A stretch of DNA of 64,000 nucleotides from Mesaphorura yosii (lineage: Eukaryota > Arthropoda > Collembola > Poduromorpha > Tullbergiidae). The stretch lies in contig WIXG01000049.1 of the NCBI GenBank assembly GCA_009869945.1, positions 124,001 to 188,000 on the forward strand. Direction: 5' to 3'. Positions 1-11,900 of this stretch are shown piece after piece. Position 1 is the first letter of the stretch; each line of letters opens with the position of its first letter. The translations under genes and the position numbers were made by a program. The notes under the pieces were generated by a model. The model made no database searches and had not been told where the DNA came from. It saw nothing but the letters and a program-made list of their open reading frames with translations.

Positions 1-854
1 GAATTCTATTTTTAGAACCTTGAAGGCACGGCATGGCCAACACATCAATCGCATCTGGTGGGTCGTGAATCGTGATCACTTCCTGCAATTCATCTCAACT
101 TTTCAAGTTCTGTTCTGCTTGCTTATTTGGCTTTGGCCTTTGATGGTCACTCATCCACCACGTGCCTGCATGGCCTGCAAGCGATCTTGGAGTCGTTCGT
201 CCAAAATTGCACATTGCCGCTGCCATAAACTATCATATACGCAATTCGCATCTGATTTGCATCAAGTAAACATTCGTTACTGAGAACGTTATAATTACGA
301 AACTGAATATTTCCAGAATCCGTCAAACTGGCCGATCAAAGGGCGAAGCCGACCACGTCAATACTCATACAGTGGCTTCGCTGTTGACGTTGAGTCACAT
401 GGCTGAATGAACGCTTCTTTCTCACGAAAACAAACTTCAAAGCTCAAACACATTGATTAAAATTGTACGACCAATTTTCTTCTTTTTGAGAAGCGAGACG
501 GTGTCTATTGTGGTGCATGTGCGCATTTGCGAATGCATAAGCAAGAAGACAATAACTTGAAAAGGAATGCGTTTTGTTTATCAATATCGAAATATCGTGG
601 TCTTGCTCTGTCCGTGGGTAGTTAAGGTTAAGTCAGTCATAAAGATGTGATGACTGATCATTATAAATCATAATGTAAAGACGTTGTTGTAAAATTCCGT
701 GCTGGTGTTTGTTAGACAAAACACGAAAGTTGACTGACATAATGACTTAATCAATAATTTCCCAACTTTAGTCTCAATTGCGCAATCTGTGTTGCGTTGT
801 TCTGCATGTAACTTGAGCTTTGTTGTTGTTTCCTTACGTTATGCCTTTATTTAC
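1..854. other. Intron of the SLC25A33/36 gene, no exon seen
   Basis: The carrier gene on the minus strand has a donor site (GTAAAT) at 854, and its next exon should lie further left. I searched this stretch on the minus strand for the expected continuation after the conserved end of exon 2 and found none. The intron therefore seems to run past the window edge. The stretch is AT-rich and holds only short chance ORFs. Confidence 0.6.
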
Positions 855-1376
855 CTCAGACATTGAATGAGTCCGATCTTCGGCATCGCCACGGAGTGGC
901 CGCCGCCCACACCAGCCCCCACCGGACTTGAATGATGGAGTTGGAGGTACTGTGCACTCCTCCCACAACTTCCGCACGTACTGAATGACCTCTGTGACGC
1001 ATTCCCACTTCCTCCAGGATTGCCTACTCTGAGCTTGGGCGGTGTCAGCTGCGGTCCTGGCACGCTACTTCCGTGGTAGGATCGGTACGACGACCCGTGG
1101 CGGGAACTGCCGTTAATTGCACCATTGTTATAGTGCGGAGATGCAGAGTGCACAGCATCTGAACCGAAGACGGGGTTGGAGGACTGAAGGCGAGTCTTGA
1201 CAACTTCAAGCGGGCAGGTGACTACCGCGCCAGTGGTGCCAGCAATTCTGGAAGACAAGGGTCGAATTAAAACATCGCAACAGCTACAAACACCGCCACA
1301 ATGAACCTGCACGCACGGCGACAAAAGCTTACCCTCCAGCCACCAGATGAATTATTGTATCGCGTTGAGTTGACAT
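855..1376 (-). CDS. Mitochondrial pyrimidine nucleotide carrier, SLC25A33/36 (Rim2) family, 5' part only
   Basis: Two coding exons are visible: 1333-1376 (ATG at 1376) and 855-1247, joined by an 85-base GT-AG intron with matching phase. The protein starts MSTQRDTIIHLVAGG, close to human SLC25A36 (MSQRDTLVHLFAGG), and continues with IAGTTGAVVTCPLEVVKTRL. That segment is the first helix with the carrier signature PxExxK. A Ser/Gly-rich loop of about 100 residues follows, then IGLIQCLR, where the family's helix 2 region begins. Long loops at this place are known in arthropod Rim2 proteins. The family carries pyrimidine nucleotides across the inner mitochondrial membrane. The remaining five helices lie outside the window to the left, so the gene is cut by the window edge, not broken. 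Confidence 0.88.
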
Positions 1377-4300
1377 CTGAACAGATGTTGATTACATTCG
1401 TCGTACAAGTAATTATGCAATGTTGCTGAATCCCTAACTTCTTGCTGAATTTCAGTTTTTTGTTGATTGATTGTCGGGCACTGACCACAGATGCACTGTT
1501 TACTGCTCTTTATCTTGGTCACTTGTACTGAAGGCAACTAAGCTTCTGGTTATGTGTTTACGATTCGAGCGCTGCACTAAGAATGAGCTCTCCGGAACGT
1601 CTAGCCGATGATTTAAGAGTCTGGTCAGGATGCAATTAAATGCTCGGTTCCAAGTTGAGTGAGTCTGAACGAGCACGAGATGATCAGTAGTTAAATATTT
1701 ACATCTTGAACCAACTTACTTACATGTACATGAACCGTTCATCACAAGAAATAGCGCCTAGTAATTGCAATTGCGCTTTCGCTAATGCTAATTAGTTTTA
1801 CTTTGTACTCTAACGTTATGTGCGTGTTGTCTTCGGCCTGCGTTAATTATTCAAGACGCTGGACTGGAAAGGACCAAGCACCGAACAACAGCAGAAAGTA
1901 GCCAACTCGAAGTAGATAACGTTGTAGGTGAACAAAACACATTGACGGGCACAGGGTGCAGTTCACCGTCTTCACAACAATGAAAACTCAACCATTGAAA
2001 TCGAAATCCCTTTTCGGAGATTGTAAATTATGGAATCTGCCTTTTGGGTGGGTTGTCGTTGTTTGTAAAACTTTCATTGCCTGTTCAGTTGTTCAGTTCG
2101 CTGTCGAATTCAAAACAGAAATGTGTTCCTTTTCAAAATCGAGCACAATACTTTTGTTTTCGGTTCTCTGAGCGCACAAGACGAGTGCGTACATAAACAG
2201 AAGAGGTACGACGGAGATTCTTGGCATAGCATATCGTATATCGATGGGTTTGTGTACTTTGTACACATCTGCGTGCTTCACACTGAATTGGGGGCTTGGC
2301 TTGGCTTGGCAAGCATAAGGCTTGGGAGATGGCAATGGAATATTTCACTAAAAATGCCTTTGTATTTTGTATTGTGTACCTACTTGACAATGTTAACTGC
2401 TATGTGTGGTTTGGTTGCAATTGCGAATACGAATACGAATGCGAATTGCGATTTACGATCCATTATGCAATCCTTCAATTAAAACTTGATTCATTACCAC
2501 TGCCGCAATCCAGTAATCCAGGACTGTAAGACTCCAGTCCAGCCTGACTTGTAAATCTGTAGCACTCCATTTGAGATTAAAGCCCATCCGTTCCGTTCTT
2601 AATCTTGTCGTAAACAAGCGTAGCGTGTCATGTGTGTATCTTGGCTTGCATGTGAGAGGCACATGTCACAGTTGTTTAATAGGCTGACTGGCACCAATTC
2701 TCTTCTGACGCCGCTGACGGCTGCGGCAGGCGCTTCCATACGTAGAAAGTGAAGTAGAAAGGTCATGTCACGATGTCCTGTGTGTCACCGTGCCTTGCCG
2801 TGGCGTGGTCGATAAATTGATTAATCTCTTATCTTTGCAACCGGCTGCTCTCTTGATTCTTTGTGATGTCAAAAGTGAAGGAGCGGCTGACCGATGATAC
2901 ATGCGTTGGCAGGACACACCTTCGAAGTTCGAACGCACTGAACTTAATCTCGGATTTGCGTGGATAATGAAAATGAACTGATTTAATAACTACGTTCGTT
3001 AGTCAGTTCATCCTGCTGAGTCTTCTGATATGTTATGAAAGATCTTGCGTTTGATGTCAGCTATGTCGAAATTAAGTTAAAGCCACTTTTAAGTATGCTG
3101 GAATCTCACGGACTTTGCAATCGAGTTGCGTGATTTCTTTTCCTGCTTGTATGCGAAAGTTTAAGTCATAAGGCTTAGACAAGTCATGCGGACGCAAAAG
3201 TGAGAATTTGCAGCAAGAGAGTGTCAGAGTTGCATCAGGACAATTATCAATCGTGACCGACAGTATTCTGAAAGCACAATGACCCATCTCAGTGCTGCCA
3301 TTTGCCTCATCCAACGACCTTTCAATCATTATCGAACTTAGTTGTATAGATGTGCTCACTTTAGACCCAATTGCATTTATTGTTTACGGATTTCACTCAT
3401 GACCAAGGCTCCAAGATGAGAGACCACTAACTTTGTTGCAAAAGTGACTTATCGCACCATATCTGCAGGTTTCGGTTCAGCAATGAAATTGCCTCCACGC
3501 TTTGTGGACGCTTGGGGTGTTAAACGCTGACGAATCGCAATTTGACCACATTTAAGTACTGATTGAAGTCAGAGTCAACCTCTACCACAAGCTGCGCGTA
3601 ACTCTCGCGAGTGAATTGCTCTGTCAGCGAGAGATGTCCACCGAATCCACTTTCTGCGTCTGCAGGCAAAAACACAAGGCGCAAGGCCGACAGGCAGCTC
3701 GACGAGCCGAAGCCAAGTGCCAAGGTGCTACGCTAGCAAAGCAGATGATCACAACTTCACAACATAACTGTACACATGTCCTTAGAAATTCCTCTGTAAA
3801 TATTTCAAGAGTCGGAATCCAAAATTAGCACCGCAGTCCTCGGTCTCGGTTTTCGTCCGTGTCCTGCCCGTGCGCCCGTCTCCGTGTTTATTTATTATTA
3901 CTGTACTTTGGGTAGTTGTCGACTATACGTTATTATAATCGCGTCTCCTGTTGTTTTATTTTAGCAGTGATGTGATCTCTGTTCACGTTTGCCGTTTTGT
4001 CGCGGTAACGCATCTTCTTTGCTGTGCCAGCGTCTGGATTATCTCCTTCGGTCGGCGGAAGATCATCTCAACTCACAAGTTACAAGCATCCCGAATCGGA
4101 AAGAATTTCTGGGTCCCCTAACTTAAAAGCTTGAACCTTGTAGATCAGTTTGAAGATCTGCACGCTTCTGCATTTCGTACCGTGGAATTTTAGAAAGTTG
4201 GTCTCTCAGTCTCGGTCGCGGTTTGGAGGTACCATCTTCAGCTCAGTTTGAAGCTGACGTTGTTGAGGCGCACTTGGCTTGACTGTCGTGAAAATGTGAA

Positions 4301-4610
4301 AGTTCTCTGAATTAGCACTTAGTGGAATCGATGAATCGTGATTTATATCTTTCGTTGACTGTGACTTGTGCAAGAATTTGTGAGTTGGCATGCATTCAAT
4401 TAAATGAGATCATTCGGCCCTTTTGTGAACTGCGAATTTTGAGTCGTACTTTCGAAATTCATGCGAATTCAAAGCAATAAGAGGCAAGGCTTGATTTCGC
4501 AAGTGGCAATAGTTTTGGAAGTGAATTGCAGTTATGACTGACGCTTCGTACTGACAAGATCGCGAAACGCCAACAGGTAAATTCAAAATAAAATCATAAT
4601 TGTGAAAGGT
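1377..4610. other. Intergenic between two divergent genes
   Basis: The stretch lies between the SLC25A33/36 start (minus) and the first candidate exon of the TMEM47-like gene (plus), so it should hold both promoters. ORFs in it are short, overlap on both strands and resemble no family I know. Minor sequence features are the repeated GCTTGG units near 2288 and a GAATAC/GAATGC run at 2424-2450. Confidence 0.6.
2424..2450 (+). repeat. Short imperfect tandem repeat (GAATAC/GAATGC units)
   Basis: About four six-base units stand in tandem. It is a small microsatellite-like run with no visible relation to a gene. Confidence 0.6.
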
Positions 4611-5056
4611 ATGGCTCTTATCAGGATCTATCTAATCAATTCCAGATTCATATCGATCCCTCGAAGTTCACTTCCGGAATCCCGTCCTGCTCCGAACACC
4701 TGCGTCGGTCCGTTAATTATGCCTAATAGCAGTACGCCAGCTGATGGTAACACTGCGACCAAGACACCAGAGCCAGTCTCCACTGATCCCTTGCAAAACC
4801 CAGCGAAAGTTGCCACCGTCACCGGAAATTGTACTGTGCCCATAATTTCCCTCACAGACAATAATATCGAGCGCCTTAGTGGCAGTGTAGTGAAGACAAA
4901 AGACAGCAAGGACAAAGACATCAAGCAGAAAGTTCCATTCGGGGGATTTAGCTTCGAATCCGAATCTCTGCCAGACTTCAGCGAATTTGAAAACACGTCC
5001 GCAGACTCACAAGACGGTCAATCGGGAGCCAAGACGGCGGCCGAAGCGGGAAAGAG
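4611..5056 (+). CDS. Candidate first exon for a long form of the TMEM47/VAB-9-like protein
   Basis: An open frame of about 149 codons starts at ATG 4611 (alternative ATG 4719). The peptide is Ser/Thr/Pro/Lys-rich and acidic towards its end (LPDFSEFENTSADSQDGQSG), which looks like a disordered cytoplasmic tail and not like chance sequence. A possible donor (AAAGAG|GTTAAT) follows at 5057. It would leave phase 2, and a possible acceptor at 5991 (TACAG|A) continues that phase exactly into the exon ending at 6058. Against it: the donor is weak, the acceptor has almost no pyrimidine tract, and I find no homologue. It may also belong to another transcript or be a chance ORF. Confidence 0.35.
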
Positions 5057-5983
5057 GTTAATGTGTGATGACAGTAGATGTTGCTAATCTAACGAGCTGC
5101 CTTTGATTGCTGTGAAGAGTGAAATTAACCACAGACCAATAGCCACCACCAATCTAAGAGCCTTCGATGCTCTGTTTAGAACAATTTTTCAAAGTAGAAA
5201 CGGCATTAATTTCCTCATACTGATAACGCAAACCGTAGAAGTCTGAATTGTACTTTGACGACTTTAATTGTACCGTTAACTTAACGCAACTTAATCTCAA
5301 CCCGTACCTGCTCTTACGTGCTGCTCACTTGTAATCTTAACCGCAACTGAATACTTAATTATTAGTTTCTATTTTTGTATCCGAAGATCACATGTTCTCA
5401 TACTTTTGCATATCATATGAATCTATGCCGTAATTCGTACTCGTAATCTCATTGACCCAACCAACGTGCTGTCCATGTCTGTCATTCCCTTGTCAGTTAA
5501 AATTTTATTCAAGCTAAGACTCCGTTAATTTAAGACCCGGCAGTATAGTAACTAATTTGCGTCCATGCAAGCTGCTCAAGAATTCAACTCAACCGAAGCA
5601 AGAAAGCGGCCAGGCCCATGTTCTAGCGGCATCCATCACAATCTGTCAATTGTCAACTTCGTGGTTGCGTCGTGCTCGTCATCGTCACTTCCTGAATTGC
5701 ACGAATATTTTAACAAGCGTGCGCGTGTCCCCTTGTGTCGTGTGTCGAGTGCCGTCGACGTGCCTGCAGAGTGTATGACATGCTGAACAAATAAGCTGAC
5801 ATGTTTTCGATGCCTGGCGTTCCCGTGTCGTGTGCGTATAATTTGACAATAACATTAATCTCGAACTTCGACTGCATGATTTGACGTGGCGTGGTGTGCC
5901 GTACTCACACTCGACTCACAACACAGCAAAATCTCAAGAAAAGCTCATCCATTGTTGGTATTCTACAATTTGCAATAATAATC

Positions 5984-8900
5984 ATGTACAGACCGTCGGA
6001 CGGGCAGATGGCTCCCACCACGACCATCGAAACTGTCACCATCAGTCGACCCCTGAAGGTAAGCCAAGTACTATCGATTAATATTTCCATTAAGGCATGC
6101 ACCCGAGCCAGCCGCTGAGCCCATGCAATGTCATGAATCAGAGTCGTGCCATGGCCATGTCATGAGTGTGGAGGAATTAGATCCATTAATCATTCATTCA
6201 TTGCACAGAGAGAGCAAACGAGCAGCAGCAACGAGCAAGACGTGTTATTAATCTCGACGATCGATTTGTGTCATTACAAAGCTACAATCTTTCTCGTCAT
6301 AATGCAAATTGACAGATTTTGATGTTAATTTATTGAGTTCTGAGTTGAGTAGTTGAGTCTAACCATCGGGAAGGATTCTAGCCGGAAATCCAATTTTGTC
6401 GGTTCTATTCATTATTCCGGGATTCGGAGGAATGAATTCAGTTTTTGTACGCGTTGCTTGTTTACGCGTACGAGTGCTCGTGTGCGCATTTACTCATGCA
6501 TTACATTCCGAGCTTCGCTTGATGTGGTATTTCCGCTGCTTGGCTATCGCTATCCACTATCCGCGGACTGGCTGACTGAAGTTAGTCTTAAAAGCTTACT
6601 TTAACCTGAAACTTCTATCCAGACTTAAATTCTGAGCCAGGCATTGCCTAATCCGTCATTCTGTCGCCTCTCTCCATGAAACCTCACTTGAACGCGCTCG
6701 TCTAGTTTTATCTGCTGCGCTTTTTCTCGAAAACAGACGTGCTTTTGAGTTCTATTTTGGGCTCAGAAGCTGAATTCCGAATTCAGATGAATTTGCCGTT
6801 TAGGAATTGTGGATCATTCGATGTTGATGGCAACTTGGCGAATTTTGAGATTTGACGCTAGTTTTGTGGAATTCGCTTAAAAATTTCGAGGCCCCAAAAG
6901 AAATTGAATAAGGAACGTATAGTTTAGTTTTGGAATGTGTGCTTGGAAGCAAGTGAAGTAGGAGTCTGTCAATTCTGGGTGATCGTTCGTCCACGTTGAT
7001 GTAAGCAAGTATCCGTCACCAAAATTCACAATTTTCCCTTTTTGTATACAAAAACAGACATTACAGTTCCAGGGTATTCAGGCGTGGAGAAGAGTTTATT
7101 CCTTTCAGATCTCAAGTGGCCGTGCATGTTTCATGTTTCGTTCATGAGATCACAACATCAGCATATCAGACTGGCTTGGCATGAGAAATGGGAAGATTCT
7201 AGTGTTTGAGTCTGTGAAGTTGAAGTTGGTTGTGTCTTATTTGAGTTTCCCATGAAAGCTTGACGGGATTATTATTGGGTTATTGTTATGTTAGAGGGAA
7301 GAAAATGGAAAAAGAACCACGCAAGACGCTGGCATTGCATTGTTGCAGCAGCTCAGTGCTCAACACAACACTGCACTGGAGTTTAAATAATCATAACTCA
7401 TAACAACTCATTTTCCGAAGCAGTTCAGTCCAGGAAGGCAGGCAGTCTTGACTTGGTCTTGATTATTTCATGAAACCTTGAATCTCTTGAGCCAAGGCAG
7501 CCTTACGTTGGTTTAAGGGTATCAAATTACATGTTTTGTTTTTGTTGTAACTTGTAACTGTAACTTATTTAAATCGAGGTTCCAGAACATTACGCATTAC
7601 GCCCATTTCCTTCTTACATGGACGTTTACTCCACCGCTCGAGCCCATAATTCTTCTTCGGTCTTGCCGTTGTCAATTTTGTCCTGTTTGCGTTCGTATTT
7701 TCAAACGTCAGCTAGTCAGCCTTGTAAATGCAAGTCGTAAATGGACTGGTAATTGCAGGCGCGTAATTACACGACTGTAGTCTTGGTCGACTTCTTCTGT
7801 CCATGCCGGGCAGTCATAGTCAAGGTGTTGAGTTTATTATTACCATTATGGCAAAGGATTACGGTGGACAGCAGCACAGCAGATGTTCGACAAGATGCAT
7901 TTTTATTGCAGATGCACATTCATGGCTGCATGGCATAAATATTTGGAACTGGAACTCATTGTTGTTGTGCCTTTCGAGTGTCTTGCCTCTACTGTGCCGC
8001 CTCTCGTATTTATATTCATTACTTTCGTGTTGTACACTGCAACTGCTTCAACGGACTTGGACAGGCTGTTTTATTGCTCGTTTTTGACCATCTTCGCGGC
8101 CACGGCGCGTACAGAGCTCTGCTGCGTTCTGCATTCCATAAAAGATGATCAACGTCACATGCATATTGCGTATTTATATTTATAAAATGGAAAAATGGTC
8201 GTGGTCTCGCCGTTAATAACCAGAACAAGAGCAGGCTGGTCATGTTGTGCTGGTGCTGGCGTTTTTAGTTGTTGGTAAAGCAACAATGTGCGGCAATGTT
8301 GGCACCGCCTCGAGCTAGCAAAGAGCAAAGCATTGTCGGGGCAGATTCATCCCATCCACTTGTATTTGATTTTATGTGTATAAACTCTGTGTGTGTGAAT
8401 CTTCAGGCAAGTTGGGAGAGAAATGCAACTCTTCCACGGTATGATCGTATAAACACTTGCGTTGAGAATCGAGACTTCAGGCGACTTGCATTTGTTGATA
8501 GAAATCCACGCACAATTTCAGTCGGGCTCTCATTCGACGAGTGAAGCTTAAGCTGCTCTCATCATCATCATCCTCTTTGCTTTGATGCGTGCTACGTATT
8601 CGAGTTACGAGGATCGTAAACGTAAACGCTGTGAGGCAATAACATTTAAGACTGCAGTTGTTTATTTGGAAATTACGCGTACGATTTTGGACTCATCGTA
8701 AATATTTCAGCGCGACAAGCGAACGCTCAGCGAGTGAAGACTCTTTTCATCCTTCGTCTTCGTCGTTGTGCCGTGCTCTTGACACCTTTCTCATCATACT
8801 CGCGTCTCATTGTATTAATAGACGATAATTTGCGTGGCTTGTACGAATATTCACGGCGCAGCGCAAGCGCAGTTAAGATTCCAAACGAGTTAACGAATTT

Positions 8901-11900
8901 AACCTTCAAAACTCGACACAAAAACTACAGCATCTTGCTTGCGATGTAAATGCGAACGACGGCATTGGGCAATTGCAACGAAGAAAAATTTAAATAGCAG
9001 AGCAGCAAGAAGTGAAGTAGCTTGCATCTGCACAGCCTGTAAATGACAAATGGTTGGGTTTTAAACAATAGAATTGCAATCCCAGTTAACCTGTGTTTCA
9101 GTGCTGCTCTGCTTGTCCTTGTGTGAAGCTCATTAGGAGCTACGCCAGCCTGCCTGCACCACAGCGAAGCAGATTACGTCATTGTTGATAGGATCTCAGT
9201 TGCAGGTTGCAACCTCCACCAGTCATCTTACATTCCATCGTCATCGTATTCGCAGTTTGCGTTTGGCTTAGTGTACAGTTGCAATTGGCGTTGGATAATT
9301 GCATTCATTGTAGCAGACAGTGAGCGAAGTGAGTAATTTCGTGGTAATTTGGTAGGTAGGGGTAAGGATTTTGACGTCGGTGATGTGTGGATGAGTCACT
9401 TGGGAAGTGGAATCATTCAACTTTGTAGGAAGATCATAATTTAGCAATTTCCTCCTGAATTCCATTGTGAAACCACACGCTTAAAGGACTTAAGATTCTC
9501 ATTTTGGAACGGCAGCGGCGTGCATCGCATCAGTATTGACGATGCTAATAAATTGATATTCTGAGATTCCGACGACAAAGCAGTAGCAGTGCGTCGTATC
9601 TCGTGTGTGTGCGCGGTCATTCGTCTTGTGAACCTGAAATGGGCAAATCTAAATCCAAGAAACAAATCCTGACTCCTGAAGGAGACGCTAGTGCCAGTGC
9701 GGACACTGAATTACTGAATTCGGCACAAGTTGTTGACGGTGCAGGTGTAAACGAAGCTGCTGTGCATCTGAATCCGAACTCGGGCAAGAATTCCATTAGC
9801 AAGATTGAGAACGGACACAATCAGGTTTCAGATTTGATCGTGGCATCTCAACAAAGTAGGTTCACGAACAGCATTAAGATTGTGCCAAGTCGCAAAATGA
9901 ATGGACAGAGCCAAAATTTCAACCCCTCGTCGCCCGCCAACGCCAACACCAACGTGAGATCACCTCCAAACTGTTCTAACCCCTCGACATTGTCGAAATC
10001 ACTGCCCAGATCCACGCCGATGATCCCGATGCCAATGACCAATGGACACGGACACGCGAACGGCAATGGAATTACAAGCGCTAACGGAATTGCCCTGAAC
10101 CAAATGCGACGTGGTCCAGACTATCAAAGACTTCCTGCACCAGGCTCCAGCTCTCGTCACCGCCCGACTCCGCTCACAGTAGCCCGCATGCGTGCTCGTG
10201 GAGATAAGAGACTGCTGTCCGATTCCTACAAGGTTGTCATTGTCGTTTAAATTAGCTGCAAACACCACAGGAAGATTATTACATTCATTGAACTTTACGA
10301 TCACTGCCTGTATTGCCATTGCATCTGCATTCTGCTGGATCTCTTCTTTCTTCTTCATCGTCTTCTCCTTCGCTTCGTTTAACTTTACTGCCTGATAACT
10401 GCTTTTAAACAAGTGACAATTGGGTGCGGGTGCAGGTTTTATTGTTGTTTGTGTCTGTCCCATGTCCTAAGAGATCGTGACGTGATCAAGAAAGACTTCT
10501 TTTCTTTCCTCTTCGCCCACCTAACATAACCTCTTGACACTCTTCATCAGCATTGTCTCCGAGACAAAGAGGATGGATGGGGACATGTGGTTGTTAATTT
10601 ACCAAAACGGTGCTTGGTGCATGGTGCTCACATCCGGTTAAGCTTTACTTCACATTTTATGCACTCTTAATTAAATGCGTCACGTCATGTCGTCATGCGT
10701 GTGTTGTTTGTAAACCTCATGTATCTTGACTTTGAGTTCTAAGAATTTCTCAAGTCATCCTCGTCCTGCCAGTCCTTCCCTTAAGCCCCTAATCTTTAAG
10801 CCTGCTTTAAGGCTTGCTTTTACCCTTTGGTCTCTTTTCTCGACTCTCAACCGACAAAGATTACGACTTTATCTTGCAGCATTTCAGCTTCAGCTTCGTA
10901 ATCTCTCTTCTCTCTTGCTCGGGTTGGTTCTGGGAATTTTCGGATTTGGTGACTGGTTAAGCCGTTAAGCCATAAATATGAGTTGCAATTGTGGGTCAAA
11001 GGTGAGATCCGACCGAATTTGGCCTAGTCTAGTACTTGCAGTCTTGAAGTTTCTCGAAATCGTACACGTCTTGCTCTGAGTAATGAATGAGTCAGCCATT
11101 TCGGCATATCGCGCCGCGCATCTTTCATCTGCCTAATGAGATGTGCAAAATGAAGTGAAGTCTCACACTCAACGTGCTAAATGAGAAGTGATGCAAAGAT
11201 GCAATGATTCGCAAATAACGAATAAGGAATGGGTTTGAGGTGCTAATTCGTTATTCATAATTTCATTCAATCGCAGAAAGAATCCATTAAGGCAAAGACT
11301 CAGCAAATGCGTGGCATGGCATGGCTCCGGTTCGGTTCGATAATAAAGCCATTAGCGCTGCCAGCCGCAGAGAAGAACTAAATCACTGCTATGCTCGTCA
11401 GACTCTAATCTTAATGTTTTGTTGTTGCATTCCAGGTGATTGCCTTCATCTGTGGTCTGTTTGCCTGCCTGCTCCTCGTCATGGCCCTGGCGTCCTCAGA
11501 GTGGCTGATTGAACCAGGAGGATACAGACAAGGTGAGTGAGTGCGTGCGATTGTGCGCTGTTTGTCGGCTAGTGTAACAATGGGAAGAAGATGTCAATTG
11601 AATTCTCCATCCTCATTTCTTGACTTGACTCGCATCAGCTTCACATCTTTAAATGAAGTACGCGCCTGAGATGAGAGCTGAGTTCATTTGTTCATTTCGT
11701 TTCGAGAGTGACATAAGAATGAGAATCGCATCGATGGACAGACGGACGGGCGGGCGGGCGGTGGACGTAATGATGCGTTGAGGGATGAAATGATTACTAT
11801 TTGATGATGCGATTAGAAGACGATGTGCTGTGCTGGTTTAGCTTGGCGTTGGCCCGTCAATCCGTCTTGCTCTCTGACCATGGCATGCATGTCAAAATGC

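Noticed and set aside
7753-8243. Hydrophobic ORFs within the TMEM47-like intron
   Set aside because: Three overlapping frames on two strands, composition typical of T-rich intron DNA, and no phase fit to the gene's exons.
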